The position numbers were made by a program, and so were the translations under genes. Below, in pieces: positions 1 through 7,143 of a DNA stretch of 29,962 nt. The stretch's first letter is position 1; every line of letters starts with the position of its first letter. The DNA is from Candidatus Latescibacterota bacterium (GTDB lineage Bacteria > Latescibacterota > UBA2968 > UBA8231), in NCBI GenBank assembly GCA_022827165.1, contig JAJDTN010000333.1:1-29962 (forward strand). The letters are read 5' to 3'. A model generated the notes under the pieces. It ran no database searches and was not told the origin of the DNA. It worked only from the letters and a program-made list of their open reading frames with translations.

Positions 1-526
1 CGAGGTCCGTCGGCTCGGCGATGACGGCCGCCTCCACCTCCACGCGCGGGGCGAGGTGGCGGGCCCCCCGCATGAGGTACTCCTCGTCCACGGAGCCGGC
101 GTAGAGGATCGTCCGCGGCGGCTTCACCCCCGCCTCCACGAGCCGTTTCATGGCGTGCATCATGGCCACGCCCCCCGCCTTGGTATCGGCCGACCCCCGT
201 CCGTACATTAGCCCGCCGCGGATGTGCGGCTCGAAGGGCGGGATCGTCATTACCTCGACGGAGGCGGTGTCCATGTGGCACTCGAAGAGCACGGCGCGGT
301 CCGGGTCCTGCCCCTCCAGCCTGGCCACGAGGTTGTGGCGTCCCGGCAGGGCCTCCGTCAGCTCGACGGGGAGTCCGATGCCCTCGAAGAAGGCGGACAG
401 GTACTCCACCATGCCCGCCTCTCCCTCCTGCCCCCCCGGCAGCGAGGGGTTCACGCTCTCGATAGCCACCACGTCCTGCAAGGTGGCGAGGACCTCGTCC
501 TCGCTACGCTCCCAATTCACTGTCAT
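1..526 (-). CDS. M20-family metallopeptidase/deacylase (ArgE/DapE-like), C-terminal part outside window
   Basis: The gene runs leftward off the window, so only the first 175 codons are visible. The family comprises two-zinc amidases that remove acyl groups or peptide residues (acetylornithine deacetylase, succinyl-diaminopimelate desuccinylase, carboxypeptidase G2). Visible signatures are the HxD metal motif in LFECHMDTA (His84, Asp86), the bridging Asp114 in GRGSADTKAGG, the Glu-Glu pair with the general base in GSVDEEYL (about 148-149), and a later EPTD metal-site segment. The start is the ATG at 526-524, preceded by a purine-rich AGGACAGGTAGGA. Substrate cannot be assigned, because the dimerisation domain and the last zinc His are missing. 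There is no signal peptide, so the enzyme is probably cytoplasmic. It is divergent from the small gene at 618. Membership of the family is secure; ArgE versus DapE versus other acylase is not. Confidence 0.9.
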   Translation of the reverse strand, partial: MTVNWERSEDEVLATLQDVVAIESVNPSLPGGQEGEAGMVEYLSAFFEGIGLPVELTEALPGRHNLVARLEGQDPDRAVLFECHMDTASVEVMTIPPFEPHIRGGLMYGRGSADTKAGGVAMMHAMKRLVEAGVKPPRTILYAGSVDEEYLMRGARHLAPRVEVEAAVIAEPTDL

Positions 527-617
527 TCCTACCTGTCCTGGTCTTGTTTCCGCTCCGGGAATATGACCCCGCCGGTTGAGGTTGATCAAACTGACCCGCC
601 GTGACCTGGAATTGCGG

Positions 618-986
618 ATGACAGGAGAGGAGCCCAGGTGGCTCTACCGGACGCTATCCTGCCTCAAGGAGCTGCTCGAGTTGCCTGAGGGTTGGGATTC
701 CTACGATGCAAGCATCATCACCGACGAGGCCATCGCGGGGGCAGCTGATGTACTGGAAAGGCTGCAACTCCCTATGGAGACACCGCAGCCGGATGTTGTT
801 CCGGGTTCGTCGGGCAGCGTACAACTCGAATGGCACAGATCAGGTGCGGATGTGGAGATCCACATTTCCTCCGCGGGTCACGCAACGGCCTTTCTGTCCG
901 GTTCAGGTGAGTACGTCGAATTCGAGACGATTGATCAAGAGGCAAGGCTCCGGCTTTCCGGAGTGCTCTCTCCCATGGCTTCATGA
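618..986 (+). CDS. Small hypothetical protein with LPEGWDSYDA-type motif
   Basis: The product is 122 residues from the ATG at 618. An in-frame TTG at 576 would add 14 residues, and neither start has a strong ribosome binding site. The sequence has an LPEGWDSYDA stretch, a central SVQLEWHRSGADVEIHI segment and an acidic C-terminal region. I recognise the GWDxYxA...LEW...EIHI arrangement as a recurring small orphan family often found in accessory DNA, but I know no function. GC is visibly lower here than in the flanking metabolic genes, with more A/T at third codon positions, which fits recent acquisition. It stands alone between the divergent peptidase and the downstream dehydrogenase. It could be one half of a two-gene module whose partner is absent. 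That it is a real gene is likely; its role is unknown. Confidence 0.6.
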   Translation: MTGEEPRWLYRTLSCLKELLELPEGWDSYDASIITDEAIAGAADVLERLQLPMETPQPDVVPGSSGSVQLEWHRSGADVEIHISSAGHATAFLSGSGEYVEFETIDQEARLRLSGVLSPMAS

Positions 987-1121
987 GTGGCAGCCAGAAC
1001 GCATGGCCCAGTCACAGGCCCCACCAGGTCGGTGAATAGGCGCACTTGCGGGCTCCGCAATAGTCGTTGAGCCCTCCCGGGACTGAGCCCCAGAGCCCTT
1101 CGCCTCACCAGGCCCCAGCCT

Positions 1122-3593
1122 TTGGACCAGCCCACCCCTCTCCCCTCCCACGCCCGGGCCGTCGTCGTCGGCGCCGGCATCGCCGGATGCAGCGTGGCGT
1201 ATCACCTGACCCGGCTCGGGTGGCGGGAGGTCGTCGTCCTCGACCAGGGGCCGCTCTTCGAGACCGGCGGGTCGACCTCGCACGCGCCGGGGCTGGTCTT
1301 CCAGGTCAACCCCTCGAAGACGATGACCGCCTTCGCGCGGCGCACGGTGGACCTCTTCACCGGCCTGGACCTCGACGGCGAGCCCTGCGCCCGGAGCGTG
1401 GGCAGCCTGGAGGTGGCGTGGACGCCGGAGCGGTTCACCGACCTGAAGCGCAGGCTCGGCTACGCCATGAGCTGGGGCCTTGAGGCGCACGTGCTCGGCC
1501 CGGGCGAGACCCGCGAGCTGATCCCCATGCTCTCCGAGCGCATCCTCGGGGCGCTGTACGTTCCCTCCGACATCCAGACCCGCGCCACCCGGCCCGCCGA
1601 GGCGATGGCGCGAGAAGCCGAGCGCAAGGGGGCCGCTTTCCACGGCGGGGTGCAGGTCACCGGCTTCGGCACCTCCGGCGGGAGGATCACCGCCGTCCAC
1701 ACCAGCCATGGTGAGATCCGAACCGACGTGGTCGTCGCCGCCGCCGGGATCTGGGCGCCGAAGCTCGGCGGGATGGCCGGCGTCCCGATTCCGCTGTCGC
1801 CGATGCAGCACCTCTACGCCGTCACGACGCCCCTCCCGGAGCTGGCCGGCGCCGCCGAGGAGGTGTCCCAGCCGATCCTGCGCCACCAGGACGAGGACAT
1901 GTACTTCCGCCAGGTGGGGGAGTGCTACGGCATCGGCTCGTACCAGCACGAGCCGCTCCTCGTCGACGCCGGCGACATCCCCGCCCACGGCGAGACCGCC
2001 GCGCCGCCGGCGGAGATGCCCTTCACGCCCCATCACTTCGAGAAGGGCCTGGCGGCGGCGGGCGAGGTGCTCCCCTGCCTCAAGGGGGCGGAGTTGACGC
2101 GCCGGTTCAACGGCCTGTTCTCCTTCACCACCGACGGGTTTCCCGTCCTCGGCGAGTCACCCCAGGTGCCCGGCTTCTGGTCGGCCCAGGCGGTGTGGAT
2201 CACCCACGCCGGGGGCGTCGGCCAGGCGGTGGCGGAGTGGCTGGTCCACGGCGAGCCGGGCGTCGATCTGCGGGAGGGCGACATCCGGCGCTTCCACCCT
2301 CACGCCCACACCCGCCCCTACGTGCGGGCCCGCGCGGCGCAGCAGTACCGCGAGGTCTACGACATCATCCACCCGCGCCAGCAGATCGCCAGCCCCCGGG
2401 ACCTGCGGCTGACGCCCTTCCACCCGCGCCAGCGCGAGCTGGGGGCCGCCTTCTTCGAGAGCGCGGGATGGGAGCGCCCCCAGTGGTACGAGTCGAACGC
2501 AGGCCTCCTCGATTCCCTGACTGTCAAGGGGACAGCGCGCTCCGGCTGGGAGGCGGTGGAGTGGTCGCCCATCGTGGCCGCCGAGCATGCCGCCACGCGG
2601 GAGCGGGTCGCCCTCTTCGACCTGACCCCCTTCGCCAAGTTCGAGGTGACGGGGCCGGGCGCGCTGCGGGCGCTGCAGGGCCTCGCCGCCAACCAGATGG
2701 ACCGCCCCCTCGGCGCCGTCACCTACACCGCCATGCTCACGCCCCGGGGCGGCATCAAGTGCGATCTGACGGTGACGCGCCTGGAGGAGGAGCGCTTCCT
2801 GGTGATCACCGGCGGCGCCATGGGCCTCCACGACCTCGGCTGGATCGAGGCGCATCTGCCGCGGGACGGCTCGGCGCGGCTCGAGGACGTCTCGTCGGCG
2901 TGCTGCTGCATCGGCCTTTGGGGGCCGAGGGCCCGCGACCTGCTCGGCGGCCTCTGCGAGGAGGACCTGGGCGACTCCGGCTTCCCCTACCTGAGCGCCC
3001 GGCGCCTGACCATCGCCGAGGTGCCCGCCCTCGCCCTGCGCATCTCCTATGTCGGCGAGCTGGGCTGGGAGATCTACGCCCCCTCCGAGCAGGGCCTGCG
3101 CCTGTGGGACCTGCTGTGGGAGGCGGGGCAACCCCACGGCGTGATCGCCGCCGGCGGCGGCGCCTTCGACTCCCTGCGCCTGGAGAAGGGCTACCGCCTC
3201 TGGGGCCAGGACATGCACACCGAGCACAACCCTTACGAGGCGGGTCTCGGCTTTGCGGTGAGGATGGGCAAGGGGGACTTCACCGGCCGGGAGGCGCTGC
3301 GGCGGATCCGCGCCCTGGGGGTGACGCGCCGGCTGTGCTGCATGACCCTGGACGACCCCTCCGCCGTGGTCACGGGCAAGGAGCCGATCCTCGACGGGGA
3401 CGAGGCCCTCGGCTACGTGACCAGCGCCAACTACGGCCACTCCATCGGCCGCGGCATTGCCTGCGCCTATCTGCCCGGCCACTATTGGACGGTGGGGACG
3501 AAGGTCGAAGTGCTGTACTTCGGGGAGCGGCTGGCGGCGACGGTCGCCAGGGAACCGCTCTACGACCCCGAGGGTTGGAAGATGAAGGGTTGA
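1122..3593 (+). CDS. FAD-dependent dimethylglycine/sarcosine dehydrogenase-like protein with C-terminal GcvT domain
   Basis: This 823-residue enzyme probably oxidatively demethylates an N-methylated amine and passes the one-carbon unit to tetrahydrofolate. Residues 12-375 form a DAO-type FAD domain with the dinucleotide motif VVVGAGIAG. In GGSTSHAPGLV, His54 sits where dimethylglycine dehydrogenases attach FAD covalently. A short linking domain (about 376-430) precedes a GcvT-fold folate domain (435-720, RGGIKCDLTV with Asp548 at the catalytic position) and a barrel domain (733-815). The length matches the dehydrogenase family (about 800-870). The start is a TTG at 1122: an in-frame stop lies at 1068-1070 and no ATG or GTG occurs before the FAD motif. 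There is no clear Shine-Dalgarno. A DmdA-like gene follows 25 bases downstream. The substrate could be dimethylglycine, sarcosine or another methylamine; sequence does not decide. Confidence 0.88.
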   Translation: MDQPTPLPSHARAVVVGAGIAGCSVAYHLTRLGWREVVVLDQGPLFETGGSTSHAPGLVFQVNPSKTMTAFARRTVDLFTGLDLDGEPCARSVGSLEVAWTPERFTDLKRRLGYAMSWGLEAHVLGPGETRELIPMLSERILGALYVPSDIQTRATRPAEAMAREAERKGAAFHGGVQVTGFGTSGGRITAVHTSHGEIRTDVVVAAAGIWAPKLGGMAGVPIPLSPMQHLYAVTTPLPELAGAAEEVSQPILRHQDEDMYFRQVGECYGIGSYQHEPLLVDAGDIPAHGETAAPPAEMPFTPHHFEKGLAAAGEVLPCLKGAELTRRFNGLFSFTTDGFPVLGESPQVPGFWSAQAVWITHAGGVGQAVAEWLVHGEPGVDLREGDIRRFHPHAHTRPYVRARAAQQYREVYDIIHPRQQIASPRDLRLTPFHPRQRELGAAFFESAGWERPQWYESNAGLLDSLTVKGTARSGWEAVEWSPIVAAEHAATRERVALFDLTPFAKFEVTGPGALRALQGLAANQMDRPLGAVTYTAMLTPRGGIKCDLTVTRLEEERFLVITGGAMGLHDLGWIEAHLPRDGSARLEDVSSACCCIGLWGPRARDLLGGLCEEDLGDSGFPYLSARRLTIAEVPALALRISYVGELGWEIYAPSEQGLRLWDLLWEAGQPHGVIAAGGGAFDSLRLEKGYRLWGQDMHTEHNPYEAGLGFAVRMGKGDFTGREALRRIRALGVTRRLCCMTLDDPSAVVTGKEPILDGDEALGYVTSANYGHSIGRGIACAYLPGHYWTVGTKVEVLYFGERLAATVAREPLYDPEGWKMKG

Positions 3594-3618
3594 CGCTCTG
3601 CTTACCCGGAGGAACGCC

Positions 3619-4860
3619 ATGCTGCAGACTCTGGTGATCGATGCTCTCAATCGCCGCGGGCTGCCCGTCAACTTGCGGCAGAGCGGGAACAGCGATGCCC
3701 GCATGCTGATCTCGACACGCGTGAGGAAGTCGCCCTGGTGGCACCTCTCCCGGGCGGCCGGCTGCTGGGCCTACACCACCTACAACCACATGTACCACCC
3801 GCGGGCCTATGTGCGGCCCGAGGACGGCGGGCTGCTGGAGGAGTACCGCTGCCTCACCGAGCATGTCACCATGTGGGACGTGGCCGTGGAGCGGCAGATC
3901 CAGGTCAAGGGCCCGGACGCGGCGGCCTTCGTCGACCTCCTCATCACCCGCGACGTCCACGCCCTGCTGCCTCCGATGCAGGCCCGCTACGTGATCCTCT
4001 GCAACCAGCACGGCGGCCTCATCAACGACCCGGTGCTGCTGCGCGTGGCGGAGGACGAGTTCTGGTTCAGCATCTCCGACTCCGACCTGTTGCTGTGGGC
4101 GCAGGGTGTCAACTCCTCGGGCCGCTTCGACGTCGACATCCGGGAAATCGACGTCGCGCCGGTGCAGATCCAGGGGCCCAAGTCCGTCCTGCTCATGGAG
4201 AAGATCTTCGGCCCCCACGTGCGGGAGATCCCCTACTACCACCTGACCCGCGGCCGGCTCAACGGCCATCCGGTCACCATCTCCCGCACCGGGTTCTCCG
4301 CCGAGGTGGGTTTCGAGATCTACCTCCACGACGCCACCCTCCACGCCGATGACGTCTGGCCGTACGTCCTGGAGCAGGGGGAGGAGTTCAACCTGCGGGT
4401 CATCGCCCCCAGCCACATCCGCCGGCTGGAGGCGGGCATCCTCTCCTACGGCCAGGACATGGACATCGAGAACAACCCCTTCGAGGTGCGCCTCGGATGG
4501 CAGGTGGACCTGACGAAGGAGACCTTCATCGGCAAGGAGGCGCTGGCGCGAATCAAGAGAGAGGGCGTCCGGCGGCGGCTGGTCGGCCTCAGGGTCGGCG
4601 GCGAGCCGATCCTCTGGTACAACGAGGACTTCTACTTGGTGAAGGACAGGGACTCCGGAGCCGACGTGGGCAACGTGACCAGCGCCTTCTGGTCTCCGAA
4701 CGTGGGGTCCAACATCGCCCTGGCCATCCTGCCCCGCTCCCACTGGAAGCGGGGGACGCGGGTCCAGGTGCAGCTGCCGGAGGACGGCCTCGTGGACGCG
4801 CAGGTGGTGCGGGTCCCGTTCTTCGATCCCTCCAAAGAGCGGCCGAAGAGCCAACTGTGA
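3619..4860 (+). CDS. GcvT-fold aminomethyltransferase resembling DMSP demethylase DmdA
   Basis: This 413-residue protein of the glycine-cleavage T-protein fold would transfer a methyl or methylene group to tetrahydrofolate. By memory it looks closer to DmdA (dimethylsulfoniopropionate demethylase) than to true GcvT. The shared stretches are YNHM followed by MWDVAVERQIQVKGPDA (85-101), HGGLINDPVLLR (131-142), FSISDSDLLLWAQG (150-163), and AGILSYGQDMDIENNPFE (272-289). The N-terminal 40 residues differ from T-protein. The start ATG at 3619 has GGAGGA six bases upstream. It follows the FAD-GcvT dehydrogenase by 25 bases and the next gene begins within about 12 bases, so it is part of one transcription unit. 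Many DmdA-like relatives do not act on DMSP, so the substrate is open. Fold and folate use are secure; a DMSP role is a hypothesis. Confidence 0.82.
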   Translation: MLQTLVIDALNRRGLPVNLRQSGNSDARMLISTRVRKSPWWHLSRAAGCWAYTTYNHMYHPRAYVRPEDGGLLEEYRCLTEHVTMWDVAVERQIQVKGPDAAAFVDLLITRDVHALLPPMQARYVILCNQHGGLINDPVLLRVAEDEFWFSISDSDLLLWAQGVNSSGRFDVDIREIDVAPVQIQGPKSVLLMEKIFGPHVREIPYYHLTRGRLNGHPVTISRTGFSAEVGFEIYLHDATLHADDVWPYVLEQGEEFNLRVIAPSHIRRLEAGILSYGQDMDIENNPFEVRLGWQVDLTKETFIGKEALARIKREGVRRRLVGLRVGGEPILWYNEDFYLVKDRDSGADVGNVTSAFWSPNVGSNIALAILPRSHWKRGTRVQVQLPEDGLVDAQVVRVPFFDPSKERPKSQL

Positions 4861-4871
4861 ACGGGAGCAAG

Positions 4872-5408
4872 ATGGTCTGGATCTTCGTGGGCATCCTCTT
4901 CGCCATGGGCAGCGCGGCGATCCACTACCAGGTCAAGGTCGAGGGCATCGTCGGGGGGTCGCCCGGCCAGATCGGCGATCTCCGGGAGGGCAGCGAGGCG
5001 CCGGACTTCGCGGTCACGGACATGCAGGGGCGGGAGATCGTGCTCTCCGAGTTCCGCGGCCGCAAGGTGGTGGTTCTCGACTTCTGGGCCACTTGGTGCG
5101 GGCCCTGCCTGCTGGCCATGCCGGGGCTGCAGGAGGTCCACGAGGAATTCAGCGGTCGAGGCGTGGAGATCCTGGCCGTCAACCTGGGGGAAGACCCGGA
5201 GCAGGTGCAGGAGTTCCTCGATCGAAAGGGCTACACCTTCCCCGTGGTGGCGGATGAGGACTTCGCCATCGGCGGTCTCTTCGGCGTCACCGGCATCCCC
5301 GCCCAGGTCGTGGTGAACCGGGACGGCCTCGTAGAGTCGATCCAGGTCGGTTACGGTCCGGGTATCGAGGACGACCTGCGGCAGTTGCTGCAGCAGTTGA
5401 CTCAGTAG
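4872..5408 (+). CDS. Membrane-anchored TlpA/ResA-type thioredoxin
   Basis: This 178-residue thiol-disulfide oxidoreductase is of the peroxiredoxin-like TlpA/ResA class. An N-terminal hydrophobic segment (3-16) would anchor it with the catalytic domain outside the cytoplasmic membrane. The thioredoxin domain covers about 41-178, with the active site WATWCGPC (Cys76, Cys79) and cis-Pro143 in TGIPAQ. I chose the ATG at 4872, preceded by GGGAGCAAG. A GTG at 4857 overlaps the previous stop and would add five residues by translational coupling. The family reduces disulfides in apocytochromes or periplasmic enzymes. Here no cytochrome c maturation genes are nearby, and the protein lies between folate-linked enzymes and an ABC exporter, so its partner is unknown. 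Family assignment is firm. Confidence 0.92.
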   Translation: MVWIFVGILFAMGSAAIHYQVKVEGIVGGSPGQIGDLREGSEAPDFAVTDMQGREIVLSEFRGRKVVVLDFWATWCGPCLLAMPGLQEVHEEFSGRGVEILAVNLGEDPEQVQEFLDRKGYTFPVVADEDFAIGGLFGVTGIPAQVVVNRDGLVESIQVGYGPGIEDDLRQLLQQLTQ

Positions 5409-5420
5409 AGCTGCCTGGCC

Positions 5421-6332
5421 ATGGCCGTCGTCCGCACCGAGAACCTCGGCAAGACCTACAGGGGCGGCACCGTCGCCCTGCGCGGGCTGAACCTGGAAGT
5501 GCAGGCCGGCGAGGTCTTCGGCTTCCTCGGTCCCAACGGCGCCGGCAAGTCCACCACCATCCAGTTGCTGCTGAACTTCATCCGCCCGGGCACCGGGGCC
5601 GCCTTCCTCTTCGGCAGACCCGTCACGTGCACGGAGGCGAGGCGGAAGCTCGGGTACCTGCCCGAGTCGGTGAACCTGCCGGGATTCTACAGCGGCCGCG
5701 GACTGCTCGAGTTCCACGGCGGCCTCCTCGGGCTGACAAGGGAGGACGCGGCGCGGCAGGCCGGGGAACGGCTGGAGAGGGTGGGACTGGGTGAGGCCGC
5801 CGGGCGGAAGGTCTCCGAGTACTCCCAGGGCATGCTGCAGCGCCTGGGGCTGGGGCAGGCCCTGCTCGACGACCCCGAGTTGCTGATCCTCGACGAGCCC
5901 ACGTCGAACCTCGATCCCGTGGCCCGCCGCGACTTCCGGGACATCCTGCTCGACCTCAAGGCCCGGGGGACGACCGTCTTCATCTGCTCCCACATCCTCT
6001 CCGAGGTGGAGTCGGTCTGCGACCGCGTCGCCATTCTGCAGCAGGGAGAGCTGAAGCGCGCCGGCACCCTGGAGGAGCTGTCGGAGTCGGGAGGGTCCGA
6101 CGTCCAGACGAGGGACCTGCCGGGAGCTGCCATGGAGGCGGTGGCCGCGACGGGGGCGCGGCTGACGGTGGAAGGCGGAGAGGCGACGATCTCGTGCGCC
6201 GACCGCAGGGTTCTGGAAGAGGTGGAGCGGATCCTCGAGAGATTCGGCGCCGAGGCCGAGAGGATCGAGGCCCGGAACCAGTCGCTGGAGGAGATCTTCT
6301 TCGGCGCCATCGAAGGGCAGGAGAAGCCGTGA
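5421..6332 (+). CDS. ABC-2 transporter ATP-binding protein
   Basis: This 303-residue cytoplasmic ATPase partners the permease encoded immediately downstream. It has Walker A GPNGAGKST (37-45), a Q-loop region reading GYLPE with Glu82 instead of Gln (common in ABC-2 export ATPases), signature YSQGM (134-138), Walker B LLILDEP (154-160), and H-loop ICSHILSEVE. Residues beyond about 215 form the variable C-terminal domain seen in ABC-2 ATPases of the CcmA/NatA/GldA type. The ATG at 5421 follows the thioredoxin stop by 12 bases. Its own TGA overlaps the permease GTG (GTGA), indicating translational coupling and a 1:1 complex. The cargo cannot be read from sequence; candidates include lipids, drugs or surface components. 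Confidence 0.95.
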   Translation: MAVVRTENLGKTYRGGTVALRGLNLEVQAGEVFGFLGPNGAGKSTTIQLLLNFIRPGTGAAFLFGRPVTCTEARRKLGYLPESVNLPGFYSGRGLLEFHGGLLGLTREDAARQAGERLERVGLGEAAGRKVSEYSQGMLQRLGLGQALLDDPELLILDEPTSNLDPVARRDFRDILLDLKARGTTVFICSHILSEVESVCDRVAILQQGELKRAGTLEELSESGGSDVQTRDLPGAAMEAVAATGARLTVEGGEATISCADRRVLEEVERILERFGAEAERIEARNQSLEEIFFGAIEGQEKP

Positions 6333-7132
6333 GGACGACGCTCCTGATCGCCGGCGACAGCCTGCGCGCCCTGCTGCACCAGCGCCTGCTGGTGGTCCTC
6401 GTCCTGGGTACGCTGGGCCTGGCATCGGCCGCCTCGGTGGCCACGAACTACTTCACGAACAAGGTGGTCCAGGCCTCGAAGAGCGCCTCCGAGGCGAGTG
6501 AGGGTGAGCTGGACGAGGCTCAGTTGGAGCAGGTGCGCCAGGGTCTGGAAATGTCGGGAACCTTGGTCCTGAGCGGATTCTGCTGGTTCACCGCCCTCGC
6601 CGGCTCCCTGGTGACCCTGTTCATATGCTGCACCGCGGTGGCCGGCGACCTCCGCCGCGGCACGATCCGGATGATCCTCGCCAGACCGGTCTCACGAGCG
6701 CAGTTCCTGCTGGGGCGTTTCTGCGGCGCCGCGGCGGTGATGCTCGCCTTTTCCGCGCTCTCCGCGGCCGCTTTCGTCATCTACTCCTACGGCCACGGTC
6801 TGGACCTGAAGCTGGCCCTCGCCTATGCCCCGTGGCTCATGCTCTGCCAGAACCTCATGATCGGTTCCGCCGCCCTCCTGCTGTCGCTGCTGGTCCATCC
6901 GGCCATCGCCGGAGTGGTGGCTCTCTTCGCTTCCGCCAGCTTCTTCTCACCTCCCAACCCCCTCTACTACATCCTTCCGAGCTACGACCGATTCAACCTG
7001 TTCTTCCTGTTCCTGCAGGGACGGATGATCAGCCTCGAGGAGATCTTCGTCCTCACCCTCTACGCCCTGGACGTGACCGCCATCTTCGTGCTGCTGGCTT
7101 TGTGGAGGTTCCGTTCCAGGGACCTGCTGTAG
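6329..7132 (+). CDS. ABC-2 type transporter permease
   Basis: This 267-residue integral membrane protein starts with the GTG at 6329, which overlaps the stop of the ATPase gene. Hydrophobic segments include LLVVLVLGTLGLASAASVA near the N-terminus, LVLSGFCWFTALAGSLVTL, AAVMLAFSALSAAAFVIYS, two closely spaced segments around LMIGSAALLLSLLVHPAIA, and a last one near the C-terminus ending WRFRSRDLL. About six membrane spans fit the ABC-2 fold. The segment GDLRRGTIRMILARPVSRAQ between spans 2 and 3 is the cytoplasmic loop typical of this permease type, which often reads as a reduced form of 'G-T-x-x-x-L-l-s-p-v-s-R'. A short charged region after span 1 (KSASEASEGELDEAQ) is probably extracytoplasmic. 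The gene ends 11 bases from the convergent dimethylformamidase-like gene, with no obvious hairpin between. Confidence 0.9.
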   Translation: MRTTLLIAGDSLRALLHQRLLVVLVLGTLGLASAASVATNYFTNKVVQASKSASEASEGELDEAQLEQVRQGLEMSGTLVLSGFCWFTALAGSLVTLFICCTAVAGDLRRGTIRMILARPVSRAQFLLGRFCGAAAVMLAFSALSAAAFVIYSYGHGLDLKLALAYAPWLMLCQNLMIGSAALLLSLLVHPAIAGVVALFASASFFSPPNPLYYILPSYDRFNLFFLFLQGRMISLEEIFVLTLYALDVTAIFVLLALWRFRSRDLL

Positions 7133-7143
7133 TACCCCCGCCA

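Noticed and set aside
981..3704. Long minus-strand frames opposite the FAD-GcvT gene
   Set aside because: The plus strand has clear, ordered motifs of a known family; the opposite frames have low-complexity His/Val/Gly composition.
7133..7143. Rho-independent terminator between the convergent permease and dimethylformamidase-like genes
   Set aside because: Only 11 bases separate the stops, and no hairpin with a T-run is present.
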